A DNA stretch of 63,840 bases from Xenorhabdus ishibashii (GCF_002632755.1 NZ_NJAK01000003.1:1-63840), one strand, 5' to 3'; shown: positions 18,430 to 26,941, counted from the first letter of the stretch. Numbers and translations are program-made. Notes: generated from the sequence alone by a model not told the origin.

Positions 18430-18873
18430 ATGCGCCCAGCAACGTTTGAACCACAACAAATTATTGAGGCAGGATTGGCATTGCAGGTCGAAGGAAAAAG
18501 TATTAACGGATTTGCGTTGCGAAATAAAGTTGGCGGTGGTAATCCTGCGAGATTAAAATAAATATGGGATGAGTATCTTTCCGCTCAGATGGAAGTTACG
18601 GCAGAACCGGCAGTTGAACTGCCCGTGGAAGTAGCTGAGGAAGTTAAAACAGTATCGCCAGCTCTGGCTGAACGAATCAATCAGCTTGCTACAGAGCTGA
18701 ATGACAAGGCCGTAAAAGCCGCAGAGTTGCGCGTTTTCGAAGTCACTCGTGCAGCAGGTGAACAAACAGCACAGGCTGAGCGAGAGTTAGCTGATGCTGC
18801 GCAGACCGTGAATGATCTAGAAGAACGGCTGGATGTATTGAGTAATCAGTATAATATCAGTTGCTCGACTTGA
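18430..18873 (+). pseudogene. kfrA: kfrA-like gene with nonsense codon and lost 3' end
   Basis: The frame begins MRPATFEPQQIIEAGLALQ and carries the KfrA N-terminal winged-HTH signature (NGFALRNKVGGGNPARLK). It then meets TAA at 18559-18561 where family members have Gln (CAA to TAA). The same frame continues IWDEYLSAQ and an Ala/Glu-rich coiled coil to 18871. Known KfrA proteins have a much longer coiled coil, so the 3' end is also missing. KfrA binds its own promoter and helps plasmid organisation. A shorter product from 18589 would be a coiled coil without the DNA-binding part. Confidence 0.75.
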
Positions 18874-19218
18874 CCCAGACGGATTTCGAGCAATAAATAC
18901 ATTTATAGATAGTATAAAAGATGACTACGAAAGAACATAATTGTGTTTATATAAAAAATTTATGAACGGGCTTGAGTATCAAGCCCTATACACAAACCAT
19001 CAGCTAAAATTCATGTAATGGTATGAATTATATCATTAAAATAAATTCAATGCTATATATTAAAGAGAATTACTATTTATTGAGTAATACTGAGTGACGT
19101 TTTTTTATATCGAGGGGATAGCGAAAGGATTTATTTGGCTGCAACTCTCAAAAAGAAAGATATCAAAATTTAGCTTAATGGACAATTTAAATTACATGTA
19201 CCCATGGAAAAATGGAGC
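18874..19218. other. Intergenic with one strong hairpin
   Basis: No gene seen. A perfect GGGCTTGA-GTA-TCAAGCCC hairpin lies at 18968-18986. A T-rich run follows it on the minus strand, so it may terminate leftward transcription. The remainder is AT-rich filler at the end of the kfrA remnant. Confidence 0.45.
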
Positions 19219-19596
19219 TTACGCTCCTTTTTCCAATTTTAATATTTCGCCTTGTGTTATTTCTAATACTGTTTTCAGGGCTTTTTCATATTGTTGTATT
19301 CTTTCTCTGGCTATCGATAACTCTTCTTCTAATTTCGTGTTGCCTGTCCGGTGTAAGTTTAAAACTTGTTCAGCAAAGAAATCTTTTTCATCTTCTATAT
19401 AAAAATAGCATAAGGGAACATCTAGGATTTTAGCCATCTCATGAGCAGTTTTGTATTCAGGTGAAACAATCCCACGCTCATATCGGGATATAGTGACTTT
19501 CGCTACATCCTCATCCTCAAAGCCTAATTTTTCACCTAATTCTCTCTGAGAAAGTCCCTGAGCTTTTCTAGAATCAGATAGTCGTTTTTTATTCAT
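19219..19596 (-). CDS. XRE-family regulator, paralogue 1
   Basis: About 125 residues from the internal Met that aligns with its paralogues; an ATG seven codons upstream is possible. The HTH (RLSDSRKAQGLSQRELGEKL, then VTISRYERGIVSPEY) leads to a conserved ILDVPLCYFYIEDE and FAEQVL segment and a C-terminal coiled coil. Close paralogues lie at 39339 and 43352. All are minus strand and each faces a small plus-strand gene. Confidence 0.82.
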   Translation of the reverse strand: MNKKRLSDSRKAQGLSQRELGEKLGFEDEDVAKVTISRYERGIVSPEYKTAHEMAKILDVPLCYFYIEDEKDFFAEQVLNLHRTGNTKLEEELSIARERIQQYEKALKTVLEITQGEILKLEKGA

Positions 19597-19812
19597 AGAT
19601 ATACATTTTTTATTCATAACATGGGTATTACGTTAGCTTGACTATTTACTATCACTATCACAAAATGAGCACCAGAAACACAAAGTGTTTACCTTGATTA
19701 TTGGGTAAACAATATATGATTTCTAAAGTGATTTTCCATTGGTAACATCAGGGAATTATAACATTTGATATTAGAATAAAATAATAAATAATAAACAAGA
19801 CTCGATGCAATT

Positions 19813-19845
19813 CCCCTTTTAAAACCCGTAAAAGGGGATTTTTTT
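19813..19845 (+). terminator. Intrinsic terminator/attenuator before 19873 gene
   Basis: CCCCTTTTA/TAAAAGGGG arms (19813-19821, 19829-19837) with loop AAACCCG are followed by A and seven T. It stands between the divergent promoter area and the small plus-strand gene, so it would attenuate that gene rather than end an upstream one. Confidence 0.65.
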
Positions 19846-19872
19846 GAAAAATCCAACTGAAAATGTGTTTTT

Positions 19873-20079
19873 ATGGAGATAAACTATTTTACTCACTGTG
19901 ATACATGTGATCTTCTTACTGAAAAATTCAAACAATTTTCATGGAATAGAACATTATCGGAATTGAAAAAAGAAGTGATGGATCTTGTTAAATCATTTGA
20001 AAATGATAAATATACTATATTGACGTTGCATATTTTAAATGCATTGGTTGTTCATTCTCTAAATCTTCGTAATTTCTAG
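19873..20079 (+). CDS. Small protein divergent to XRE paralogue 1
   Basis: 68 residues. It contains FSWNRTLSELKKEVMDLVKS and KYTILTLHILNAL. The protein at 43932 shares F-x-WN-x-(S/T)-(I/L)-S-x-LKK-x-V and KY(T/S)I, so the two are paralogues, each opposite an XRE regulator. No clear Shine-Dalgarno precedes the ATG. The 3' end overlaps the minus-strand gene at 20015. Function unknown. Confidence 0.55.
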   Translation: MEINYFTHCDTCDLLTEKFKQFSWNRTLSELKKEVMDLVKSFENDKYTILTLHILNALVVHSLNLRNF

Positions 20080-20338
20080 CTCCAGTTAACCACATTGCTG
20101 AACGAGACGCGCGCGTCTCAATTTCCCACATTTCGTCAGGTTCAAAGATAACAGCTTCTTCTGTTTCAACTGCTCTTTTTGGTTCTTCTGGAACAATACA
20201 GGGTTTGCTAAATATCCAGTTTTTTGCTTCTTTTCTTGTATGAAAAAGAAATCGATAGGTAACACAGTCAGTGGTATCACGGATACCATACAAACTTAAT
20301 CCATCTTGAAACTTAACTACGTAAATACTATGTGACAT
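20015..20338 (-). CDS. Hypothetical soluble protein
   Basis: 107 residues. It begins MSHSIYVVKFQDGLSLYGIRD, a beta-rich pattern, followed by an acidic middle (EETEEA-like, EPDEMWEIET) and a Trp/Met-rich C-terminus. No family was recognised. It converges on, and overlaps, the small gene ending at 20079. Confidence 0.55.
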   Translation of the reverse strand: MSHSIYVVKFQDGLSLYGIRDTTDCVTYRFLFHTRKEAKNWIFSKPCIVPEEPKRAVETEEAVIFEPDEMWEIETRASRSAMWLTGARNYEDLENEQPMHLKYATSI

Positions 20339-20445
20339 ATGATCTCCGATACATATATTAAATAATCATTAAATTAAATATCGCAAAAAATCAATTGGTT
20401 ATAGTATAATAAGTGTTTAATTAATTAAACAGGAATAAAGTAAGT

Positions 20446-20853
20446 ATGAAAAAAACGGATAATGGAATAATGTATATTGCAATGAATATTATTGGTATCT
20501 TTCTTCTAAGTATCTTCATGTTACATGAAGTAACAAAAAAACCACTAACAGAAATCATTAACACATCTTCATCTTTAGGTGTCTTTATAGTAGCAATTTA
20601 TTCAATGATTATAACATTACTCGGTATCATTTATTCGAAAAAAAATATTGCGGTGATACAGGTCAGTGGATCTTATTTTCGTGTTCCCTGCATTGGTGAG
20701 TTTGTGACATGGAAAAAGTCAACAGGCGAAATACTTAAAGGCCAGATAGCCAAAATTTATGATGATCAACGTTGTGCGATTAACATCATGGATGCTGAGG
20801 GTAAAATTAACCAGATGGATATTTCTGTTAAAGAGATACATCCATTAGAGTGA
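20446..20853 (+). CDS. Membrane-anchored hypothetical protein
   Basis: 135 residues. Two hydrophobic segments (about 8-24 and 42-62) are followed by a soluble beta-rich domain (VSGSYFRVPCIGEFVTWKKS, then KIYDDQRCAINIMD). AGGA lies about eleven bases before the ATG. No family was recognised. Confidence 0.6.
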   Translation: MKKTDNGIMYIAMNIIGIFLLSIFMLHEVTKKPLTEIINTSSSLGVFIVAIYSMIITLLGIIYSKKNIAVIQVSGSYFRVPCIGEFVTWKKSTGEILKGQIAKIYDDQRCAINIMDAEGKINQMDISVKEIHPLE

Positions 20854-20893
20854 TATCTAGCTTCTGTTTATAAATTATCACAAATACAGATAA

Positions 20894-20950
20894 CGCTACG
20901 TGAAAAACACGGAATAAACTCCGTGAAATCTTACTGGATTTTGCGTAGCG
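20894..20950. other. Nested hairpins, possible structured RNA
   Basis: Outer arms CGCTACG (20894-20900) and CGTAGCG (20944-20950) enclose an inner CACGGA/TCCGTG hairpin (20908-20925). It lies between converging genes and lacks a T-run. It may be a terminator-like or single-strand structure. Confidence 0.4.
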
Positions 20951-21026
20951 CCACCATCTTTTAGCTCAGGGTGTAAGACAGAACAACCACAAGATTACAA
21001 ATATTAGACTTATTATCAATCAGTTG

Positions 21027-21281
21027 TCACTTTGAGTAATAACTTTCACTCGATATGCTAGATCCCTGACCAGAATTTATATCTACATTTAATATGATTA
21101 ACGGTGGAATTAAAATCGCCAGAGAAAATATTAAAAATAGAATTTTTCTTCTTATCTTTTTAGCTTTATACACACCATAAATACATCCTAACCCTCCAAT
21201 AACGCAAGGAGGCCATAAGATATAGCCAGTTATTACGACATAAGCATAAAAACTGTATTTTAAGAAAAGAATAATATCCAT
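21027..21281 (-). CDS. Small membrane protein
   Basis: 84 residues with two hydrophobic segments (about 8-36 and 46-64) separated by a basic KAKKIRRK loop, and a Ser-rich tail. No family was recognised. Confidence 0.5.
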   Translation of the reverse strand: MDIILFLKYSFYAYVVITGYILWPPCVIGGLGCIYGVYKAKKIRRKILFLIFSLAILIPPLIILNVDINSGQGSSISSESYYSK

Positions 21282-21455
21282 AAATTAATGTTCACCTAAT
21301 GATGAATACTTTATTCACCAAGATTAACAGGTATCCAACCAATAAATTCATAGGGAATGATGATCTATCCCCTATAATTAAAGTTATAACTGATATTCGG
21401 TAGTCGTATAATGTACAACTTACCGATATAGTGTGTGATTTTATCGAATATTAAT

Positions 21456-21803
21456 TTACAATATTCTTGCATCCACCCACTCAGTATGACCACGGCGAAG
21501 ATCACAGCGGAGATTGTGATTCATTCCTTTAATAACCATTCCGATAGAGTACGTTTTTTCACCATCCGTACAAGTGGGATTTGAATTGCCTTTTTCTTTT
21601 GCTTGCAATTTGGTTAACTCTGATCGCATGAACTTCAATTCAATCAGAATATCAATAAGAATACCTGTATCTACCTCAGATTTCACCGTTTGAATCGCTT
21701 TCTTAGCAGCTTTATCACTATCGTTAGGTGTTTGCGTCGCGTGAGCATTGATGCTAGAAAGTGACAACACAGAGACGATCAAAGGCAAAAGTATTTTTTT
21801 CAT
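21456..21803 (-). CDS. Secreted hypothetical protein with two Cys
   Basis: 115 residues. A signal peptide (about 1-22, ending NAHA before TQTPND) precedes a helical region and a C-terminal domain with Cys in NPTCTDGEKTYSIGMVI and NLRCDLRRGHTEW, which probably form a disulfide in the periplasm. No family was recognised. Confidence 0.6.
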   Translation of the reverse strand: MKKILLPLIVSVLSLSSINAHATQTPNDSDKAAKKAIQTVKSEVDTGILIDILIELKFMRSELTKLQAKEKGNSNPTCTDGEKTYSIGMVIKGMNHNLRCDLRRGHTEWVDARIL

Positions 21804-21979
21804 TAATTTTTCTCTAAAATTTTATTTGTATGGTTAGCGGTAATATTAGTGTTAATAATTTAAAATTCCTAGTTAATTATTTTACCATAATATCATATTC
21901 ATATATAATCTGGTTTTAAATTTTTCTGATTGGCGTGACATAACGTGAACCCGCTGAGAAAATGATTGTAATTAATTTT

Positions 21980-22174
21980 TTATATAAAATTAATTGGATA
22001 TTTTGTTGGTGTGCCAGTTAAGATCAATAATGTCGCTGATAAAAATATCAGAAAAAATAATAACACTCTAAAAGTAGATTTATGTTTTCCCGTTTTCCCG
22101 TGTTGAACAAAGTAGTACAGTGTTAATCCATAGATGATAACTTGTGTAACTATCAAAAATATAAACATGTTCAC
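21980..22174 (-). CDS. Small two-segment membrane protein
   Basis: 64 residues: hydrophobic 3-20, then QHGKTGKHKS and a second hydrophobic segment about 36-53. GGAG lies upstream of the ATG. It follows the terminator of the parMR operon on the same strand. Confidence 0.5.
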   Translation of the reverse strand: MNMFIFLIVTQVIIYGLTLYYFVQHGKTGKHKSTFRVLLFFLIFLSATLLILTGTPTKYPINFI

Positions 22175-22188
22175 TCCAATTTTAATCT

Positions 22189-22232
22189 AAAATGCTAAAG
22201 GAGATATTTTAAATTCTCGTCTTTAGCATTTT
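22189..22232 (-). terminator. Hairpin behind parR
   Basis: Perfect 12-bp arms AAAATGCTAAAG (22189-22200) and CTTTAGCATTTT (22221-22232), with a nested GAGA/TCTC, lie just past the parR stop. They probably end the parMR transcript. Confidence 0.65.
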
Positions 22233-22258
22233 AGACCCTAAATAAGATTATCGCATGG

Positions 22259-22798
22259 TTATCTTTTTTTACCGAATATTTTCTTAGCGTTACTGACAAC
22301 ATCATTATCTGGTACTTTATATTTTTCGGGTTGCGCGTTCACTGGATTATTCGGTTTTATCGCTATCACATGATCTATATTGTTTTCCTTATCACCTAGT
22401 TGTTTTCCTTTCAGTGCCCTCACCTGCGTTGTTAAATCAGGTGTTTTTAATGATTTTTCATATTCGGATTGTGTAATTGCAATCCAATCAGACCACGGAT
22501 GGTTAGGCTCTAACGTATTTACGACTCTTTTTTGCCAAGCCACATTTTCATAATGGTTGCTATCGTTTTTATTGATAGCATCAAGCATTGCTTTGATATC
22601 ATCAATGTTGCCTGAGTTTTGTAGTAAGGCATTGAGTATTGTTGGTAAGCTATTGTTTAACTTGTGCAATCTGAGAGTTAGGGATATTGAATCCCTAACA
22701 GCTTGAGTTCTATTTTTTTCATTACTGATAAATTCGAACAACTCATTTTGTTCAGCATTATCGGTATTCAAGTAAAAAAATAGTTTTTTATTGTTCAT
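22259..22798 (-). CDS. parR: ParR/StbB-like partition adaptor
   Basis: 179 residues. The N-terminal third reads LFFYLNTDNAEQNELFEFIS then RTQAVRDSISLTLRLHKL, consistent with the ribbon-helix-helix of ParR/StbB proteins. The C-terminal third is Lys/Asn-rich and ends SNAKKIFGKKR, the kind of tail that contacts ParM filaments. It lies ten bases after the parM reading frame on the same strand, the usual parM-parR order. Assignment rests largely on context. Confidence 0.7.
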   Translation of the reverse strand: MNNKKLFFYLNTDNAEQNELFEFISNEKNRTQAVRDSISLTLRLHKLNNSLPTILNALLQNSGNIDDIKAMLDAINKNDSNHYENVAWQKRVVNTLEPNHPWSDWIAITQSEYEKSLKTPDLTTQVRALKGKQLGDKENNIDHVIAIKPNNPVNAQPEKYKVPDNDVVSNAKKIFGKKR

Positions 22799-22807
22799 TA
22801 TTATCTC

Positions 22808-23781
22808 TTATTCAGTGTGAATCATGTGCAACGCCATCACTAGCGCAAGTTGTGGCGAATCAAGCTTAACAACCTTATCACCTAAATATTCCCAGTGCTT
22901 TTGTAGATGAGGATAGATTAATTCTGCCCCCCCCCTGTGATATAAATCCTCTGAAAACCTTCATAATTTTGTTCTATATGATTAACACATGATTTGGCTA
23001 ATTTCTTCAAAGAAATTACCAGTTGTTCTTTGATTTTTGGAATCTGTTCAATGTTATTAACCAATGGTGCAATATCTTCATTATTTAACATTTTCCTGAT
23101 AAAAATATCCGTGTCATTAAAATTCATACAGGTATCTGCTTTTAACAAAGCATTAGAAATTTCTTTTATTAATGATTGAGTACCAATGTTGTGAGCACCA
23201 GATACTTTAATTACATCCTTAAATTCCCCCATGATTAAACCGCAGTCTAACGTTGTACCGCCCAAATCTAGAATGAGTGATTTTTCATAGTCTAATATAT
23301 GTGTTTTTTCTAACTCAGGGACGAGAGCTGGTATAGATTCAGGGTAAACATATACATTATTAAATGTGAACACGTTGCCTTTATTCAATGAAATTTTTCT
23401 CTTGATATTTTTGATTTTATTCTTAATATTTTGTGTATTTTCTTGAGAATCAGAATCGTAATATTCAGAGATAGGTAATGTGACAACAATATCAATCAAT
23501 TGTGGTTTGAGACCTGATTCTTGTAGCGCCTGCTGAATACCTAGTGCATTGATGCCATTGTATTGATATCTAATATTCGTTGTTACTTCTATTTCATGGC
23601 TGTTTGGTGAATAAGAATATCTTTGATCTTCTAGTAAATAGTTATAGCTTGTTATACCGAAACCACTAGATTTCCAAGATGACGTAAAACCATTTGTAAT
23701 CACACTGGTTTGCAGTTTGTTATTTGTATCAAACCAAGATAATTTTGTTGCTGTAGAACCATCATCACAAAATACGATCAT
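22808..23781 (-). pseudogene. parM: parM/stbA actin-like ATPase, out of frame at a G9 tract
   Basis: The frame from 23781 gives 287 residues with the actin-like fold: FCDDGSTATKLSW (phosphate 1), SLILDLGGTTLDCGLI (phosphate 2) and IYITGGG near the end. It stops just after a run of nine G on the minus strand (22927-22935). Adding one G continues AELIYPHLQKHWEYLGD to SPQLALVMALHMIHTE, ending at 22808, about 324 residues as for ParM of R1 (320). The lost C-terminus contributes to the filament fold. The tract could be a sequencing error, a slip-prone contingency tract or a true mutation. Confidence 0.85.
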
Positions 23782-24260
23782 TTTATAAACCTCATTTTAT
23801 TAAGTTGAATATTTTGATACATAGTGTTAATTGCAATTTAGTCTTCTTGCACATTTCCTAATTCATCAATAGCTGTTTCTATTGAGCTTACTGAATCAGA
23901 TATATTGCTTATGCATTCTTGTGTGTGTTCACCCTTTTCGCTTTCTTGTCAACGTTCATTTTTTCATCGAAATATCTTTCCTATGAAGTCAGAACACTGC
24001 ATCAGTGTTACTTATTAATGACACCTTTTAAACTAAAAAAGGGAGTTTAATGTAACCATAAAATAATTAATATGGTTACATGATATCACCATTATTTTAT
24101 ATATCAAGGTTAAAATGGTGGTTTTGTGGTGTCTTTATTTTTTATAAAATAGAAATAAGGTAGTGATATGTTACTGTTTTTTTGATCTTAATGGTGTTTT
24201 TTAGGAGGGCGAGATTATGTGATTATGGTTGACAAATTTCAGGGGTATGCTTCAATCATT
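23782..24260. other. Intergenic: probable parC side, small broken frame
   Basis: The region upstream of parM, where a ParMR centromere and promoter usually lie. On the minus strand a broken frame ends at 23839 with ISDSVSSIETAIDELGNVQED; its 5' part is out of frame, so it looks like a decayed small helical protein. GGTTACAT/ATGTAACC inverted copies lie near 24052-24082. The iterations of a classical parC were not clearly identified. Confidence 0.4.
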
Positions 24261-24412
24261 ACAGGATTACAGGATTACAGGATTACAGGATTACAGGATT
24301 ACAGGATTACAGGATTACAGGATTACAGGATTACAGGATTACAGGATTACAGGATTACAGGATTACAGGATTACAGGATTACAGGATTACAGGATTACAG
24401 GATTACAGGATT
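24261..24412. repeat. Nineteen perfect 8-bp tandem repeats upstream of parF
   Basis: ACAGGATT is repeated 19 times without a mismatch (152 bases), ending 23 bases before parF. ParG-type centromeres (parH of TP228) are arrays of tetramer boxes with 4-bp AT-rich spacers, also an 8-bp period. The array therefore probably is the centromere and operator of this ParFG system. It is open in one plus-strand frame, encoding a periodic peptide, which is likely incidental. Confidence 0.8.
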
Positions 24413-24435
24413 AACCGAATCAAAGAGGTCATTGT

Positions 24436-25062
24436 ATGAGTCAGGTTATTTCATTTTTAAACGGCAAGGGCGGAGTTGGTAAAACAACATCTTCGATCAA
24501 CATAGCTACAGCTATTGTAAGAATGGGGCATCGCGTTGTTGTTGTGGATACTGATCCCCAAATGAGTATAGGGAATTGGTATGAAGAAGAAAAATGTGCT
24601 TTTGAGGTTGTTGCAGCAAGTTCAGAGAAAGAAGTTTACTCCATCAAGAAAACCCTTAAATCTTATGACTACATCATTATCGATGGCGCAGCCGCTATCT
24701 CAGCGATATCGTCCGCTGCGGTCATGGTCAGTGATTTGGTTATCATTCCGGTAACACCATCTCCGTTAGATTTCGCTGCAAGTACGGCAATTTTAGCTGT
24801 TATTGATGCCCGTAACGAATTACAGCCAGTTAAGGCTAAGTTTTTGATTACAAAGAAAATTAATACCGCAAAAATGCTGAAAATTTTAAAAGATTCAATT
24901 GAATCAACGGGTGTAAATACGTTAAAAACAGGGATCACACAAAGACAATCTTATATTAAAACGATGCTTGATGGGGGAACTGTCTACGATACCACGGATG
25001 GACATGCTAAGGGTGAAATTGACAACATAACAAAAGAAATTATGGAAATTATCAAATCATGA
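24436..25062 (+). CDS. parF: ParF/ParA-type Ib partition ATPase
   Basis: 208 residues, the short ParA class without an N-terminal HTH. The deviant Walker A FLNGKGGVGKTTSSINIATA lies at about 7-26, Walker A' VVVVDTDPQMS near 36, and Walker B DYIIIDGAA near 78. It drives plasmid positioning over the nucleoid with ParG. It overlaps parG by four bases. Confidence 0.93.
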   Translation: MSQVISFLNGKGGVGKTTSSINIATAIVRMGHRVVVVDTDPQMSIGNWYEEEKCAFEVVAASSEKEVYSIKKTLKSYDYIIIDGAAAISAISSAAVMVSDLVIIPVTPSPLDFAASTAILAVIDARNELQPVKAKFLITKKINTAKMLKILKDSIESTGVNTLKTGITQRQSYIKTMLDGGTVYDTTDGHAKGEIDNITKEIMEIIKS

Positions 25063-25292
25063 GTAGTCAAAACAAACCATTAATGAAGTTAGGTAAACAC
25101 AATCAAGTGAGCAAGGCATTAGCGGCTATTCAGCAACCTTCATTACCAACTAAGAAATTGCAGATGAATATACCAGAGGAACTGCATAAGAAATTCAAAC
25201 TGACGTGTTTAACTCAAGAAATCGACATGACAGGTGTTGTGATTGAACTGATTAAAAATTGGTTAGACGAACAAAATAAGGATGTAATATAA
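25059..25292 (+). CDS. parG: ParG-like centromere-binding protein
   Basis: 77 residues, close to TP228 ParG (76). An unstructured basic N-terminus (about 1-35) would stimulate ParF, and the C-terminal ribbon-helix-helix starts LQMNIPEELHKKFKLTCL and would bind the 8-bp repeats. The ATGA overlap with parF suggests coupled translation. Confidence 0.85.
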   Translation: MSSQNKPLMKLGKHNQVSKALAAIQQPSLPTKKLQMNIPEELHKKFKLTCLTQEIDMTGVVIELIKNWLDEQNKDVI

Positions 25293-25721
25293 TGATTATT
25301 ATAGATATTTTATTTGGTTCGCAGGAATTGCCATGTCCATATTAGGATTAGTATTTTGGCTTTATACAATCAGAAAAGAATAAATTTTATTCGTAAGCCA
25401 CAAAATCAAGATGCACAATTTTTTTCCAGAAAAATTGATGAAAAAACGAAATAGTGCAATGAAGCAAATAAATTAAATCTCTGTGACCAGAATGGCAGAA
25501 TATTTAACTTAAAATTCTTTATGCTGGCTTGCGCTGGAAGATGCAAGCCGCTATTATGAGAGGGTTGAAACTCAGCCAGAATAATTTAAGTTTTTGATGA
25601 AACGAGTACCCATAATAAGGTAATAGTGTAGAAAAATATAAACTAAATTAATTTCATCAGAATCTTTGGACAAACAGTAAACACATTTCGCAAGGCGCAG
25701 GTGTCCTGTAAAACGCCTGAA
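25293..25721. other. Intergenic upstream of repA leader
   Basis: No clear gene. A short plus-strand frame near 25333-25383 ends SILGLVFWLYTIRKE and resembles the end of a small membrane protein, but lacks a good start. A TGGCTTGCGCTGGAAGATGCAAGCC inverted sequence near 25524-25548 could form a hairpin. The repA promoter should lie in this part. Confidence 0.35.
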
Positions 25722-25805
25722 AAGACAAACCCCCTGATGCTCCTCAACTTTGGTCGGTAGAGAGCAATCAGGGGGCTAAACTTCCTTGCGGCAAAGAGGA
25801 TTATA
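25722..25805 (-). ncRNA. CopA-like antisense RNA controlling repA
   Basis: On the minus strand the sequence folds as arms 25767-25775 and 25730-25738 (ATCAGGGGG/CCCCCTGAT), extended by GCTC/GAGC, around a loop with CCGACCAAAGTT, then ends GGGGGTTTGTCTTTTC. R1 CopA has the same order (CGCCAAAGTTGAAG, a GGGG stem, then TTTTTGCTTTTC). It is opposite the repA leader, where CopA pairs with CopT to block RepA synthesis. The 5' end is estimated. Confidence 0.75.
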
Positions 25806-25809
25806 GCAA

Positions 25810-25866
25810 ATGTGGACATCAGATCAACCCCTTCGCCCGACCATAAGTGCGGGAATGGGTGAATAA
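25810..25866 (+). CDS. Leader peptide (tap-like) or displaced N-terminus of repA
   Basis: An ATG with AGAGGA nine bases upstream opens an 18-codon frame MWTSDQPLRPTISAGMGE. It overlaps the repA frame, whose first usable start (GTG 25847) has no Shine-Dalgarno. IncFII plasmids use such a leader (tap) to couple translation to repA. The peptide also resembles a RepA N-terminus, so a one-base frame error between 25849 and 25862 could instead have split repA. Confidence 0.55.
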   Translation: MWTSDQPLRPTISAGMGE

Positions 25867-26941
25867 TTTACAACTCGACGAAATTTCTACCTCGATTCCG
25901 TGTGCTGAACAACCGCCGATTTCATCAACTGTCCCACGAAATGGAACAAAAACGCACCGTAACCACACACCAAACTGGGATATTAGCATTCCCAATGGTA
26001 CGCCTGCCCGTCTGTCGCGCACCTTGAAAAGCCATGACTGGCGAAAGGATAGGCAACTTATTGCTTTGCGCCAAACAGGGTATACTCCGTATACAGAACG
26101 TAATAATCCGCATTTTGTGCCAAAACCGATGCGAATTACAACTCGTTCTGAAAGTCGTGAAGCTTTAACATCATTGTCACTGGCGTTGGTAGCGTATGCA
26201 GACTTTTATCCATGCCGTGATCACCTGTTTGAAGTTATGGCGTCTATTGAGGTAATTGCTGCTGCGATGGGTGTGTTGCATATCTATGATAATGGACGCA
26301 AAGCCTATGATGTAACACTCCATGCACTTTCTGTCCTTGAACAACTTGGACATCTCATTGTTCATAGAGATAAAGATCTCGATACAGGGCAAAACAAACC
26401 GATGCGTATCTGGCTCACACCCTCATTTTTTACGTCTAAAGGTATTCCAATTGAAGAAATACGGCGTAGTCTGGTTAATTTTCAAAACTGGGCTATCAAA
26501 AGTGGCCAACTAGAATCACTGGATAAAAAATACCAGCGTCACTTATTGCGAATGGAAAGGCTGGGTATTGATATAAAGAATAAACATGCTTTGCGCCAGC
26601 TACTGAAAAAGATTAAACGCTCAGTAGTTGCTCAGGATTTACAGGAACAGAAAAACGAAGCTCTGAGACACATCAAAGACAACATTGAGACTTTGGATAA
26701 CCAAACGGAAAATCTGGAAGCCGAACTTGATGGAACGCGGCGTTCAGTGGCGAATCTACGTAAAAAGGACAAATCAGATTCAATCTACTGGAGTATGTTT
26801 GTCGAATGGCAAAAAACAACAACACCGGTTGCTGTCCATTATGCAAAAAACAAATTAAAAGAGCTGAATCCTTACATAAGCGAGTACTCAGAACAATTTT
26901 ACCGACTGTTACTTGAGCAAGAAGGCATCATCCTTACTTAA
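25847..26941 (+). CDS. repA: RepA replication initiator, FII-like
   Basis: Up to 364 residues. Conserved blocks include NGTPARLSRTLKSHDWRKD, RQLIALRQTGYTPYTERNNP, FEVMASIEV and NGRKAYDV, followed by LGHLIVHRDKDLDTGQNKPM and a long C-terminal helix. These fit the IncFII_repA family of initiators. The antisense RNA and leader upstream support the assignment. The start is uncertain: translation may be coupled to the leader at 25810, or the N-terminus may be frameshifted from it. RepA acts in cis on an origin downstream. Confidence 0.85.
   Translation: MREWVNNLQLDEISTSIPCAEQPPISSTVPRNGTKTHRNHTPNWDISIPNGTPARLSRTLKSHDWRKDRQLIALRQTGYTPYTERNNPHFVPKPMRITTRSESREALTSLSLALVAYADFYPCRDHLFEVMASIEVIAAAMGVLHIYDNGRKAYDVTLHALSVLEQLGHLIVHRDKDLDTGQNKPMRIWLTPSFFTSKGIPIEEIRRSLVNFQNWAIKSGQLESLDKKYQRHLLRMERLGIDIKNKHALRQLLKKIKRSVVAQDLQEQKNEALRHIKDNIETLDNQTENLEAELDGTRRSVANLRKKDKSDSIYWSMFVEWQKTTTPVAVHYAKNKLKELNPYISEYSEQFYRLLLEQEGIILT

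Noticed and set aside
19094..19433. Plus-strand frames opposite XRE paralogue 1
   Set aside because: Shadows of the regulator's antisense strand, with no ribosome sites and low-complexity hydrophobic products.
24261..24412. CRISPR array
   Set aside because: Units are 8 bp, contiguous and identical, with no spacers and no cas genes.
24219..24482. Open frame through the 8-bp repeats encoding a periodic DYRITGLQ peptide
   Set aside because: An 8-bp unit without internal stops is open in every frame by periodicity. The frame overlaps parF and has no ribosome site suited to it.
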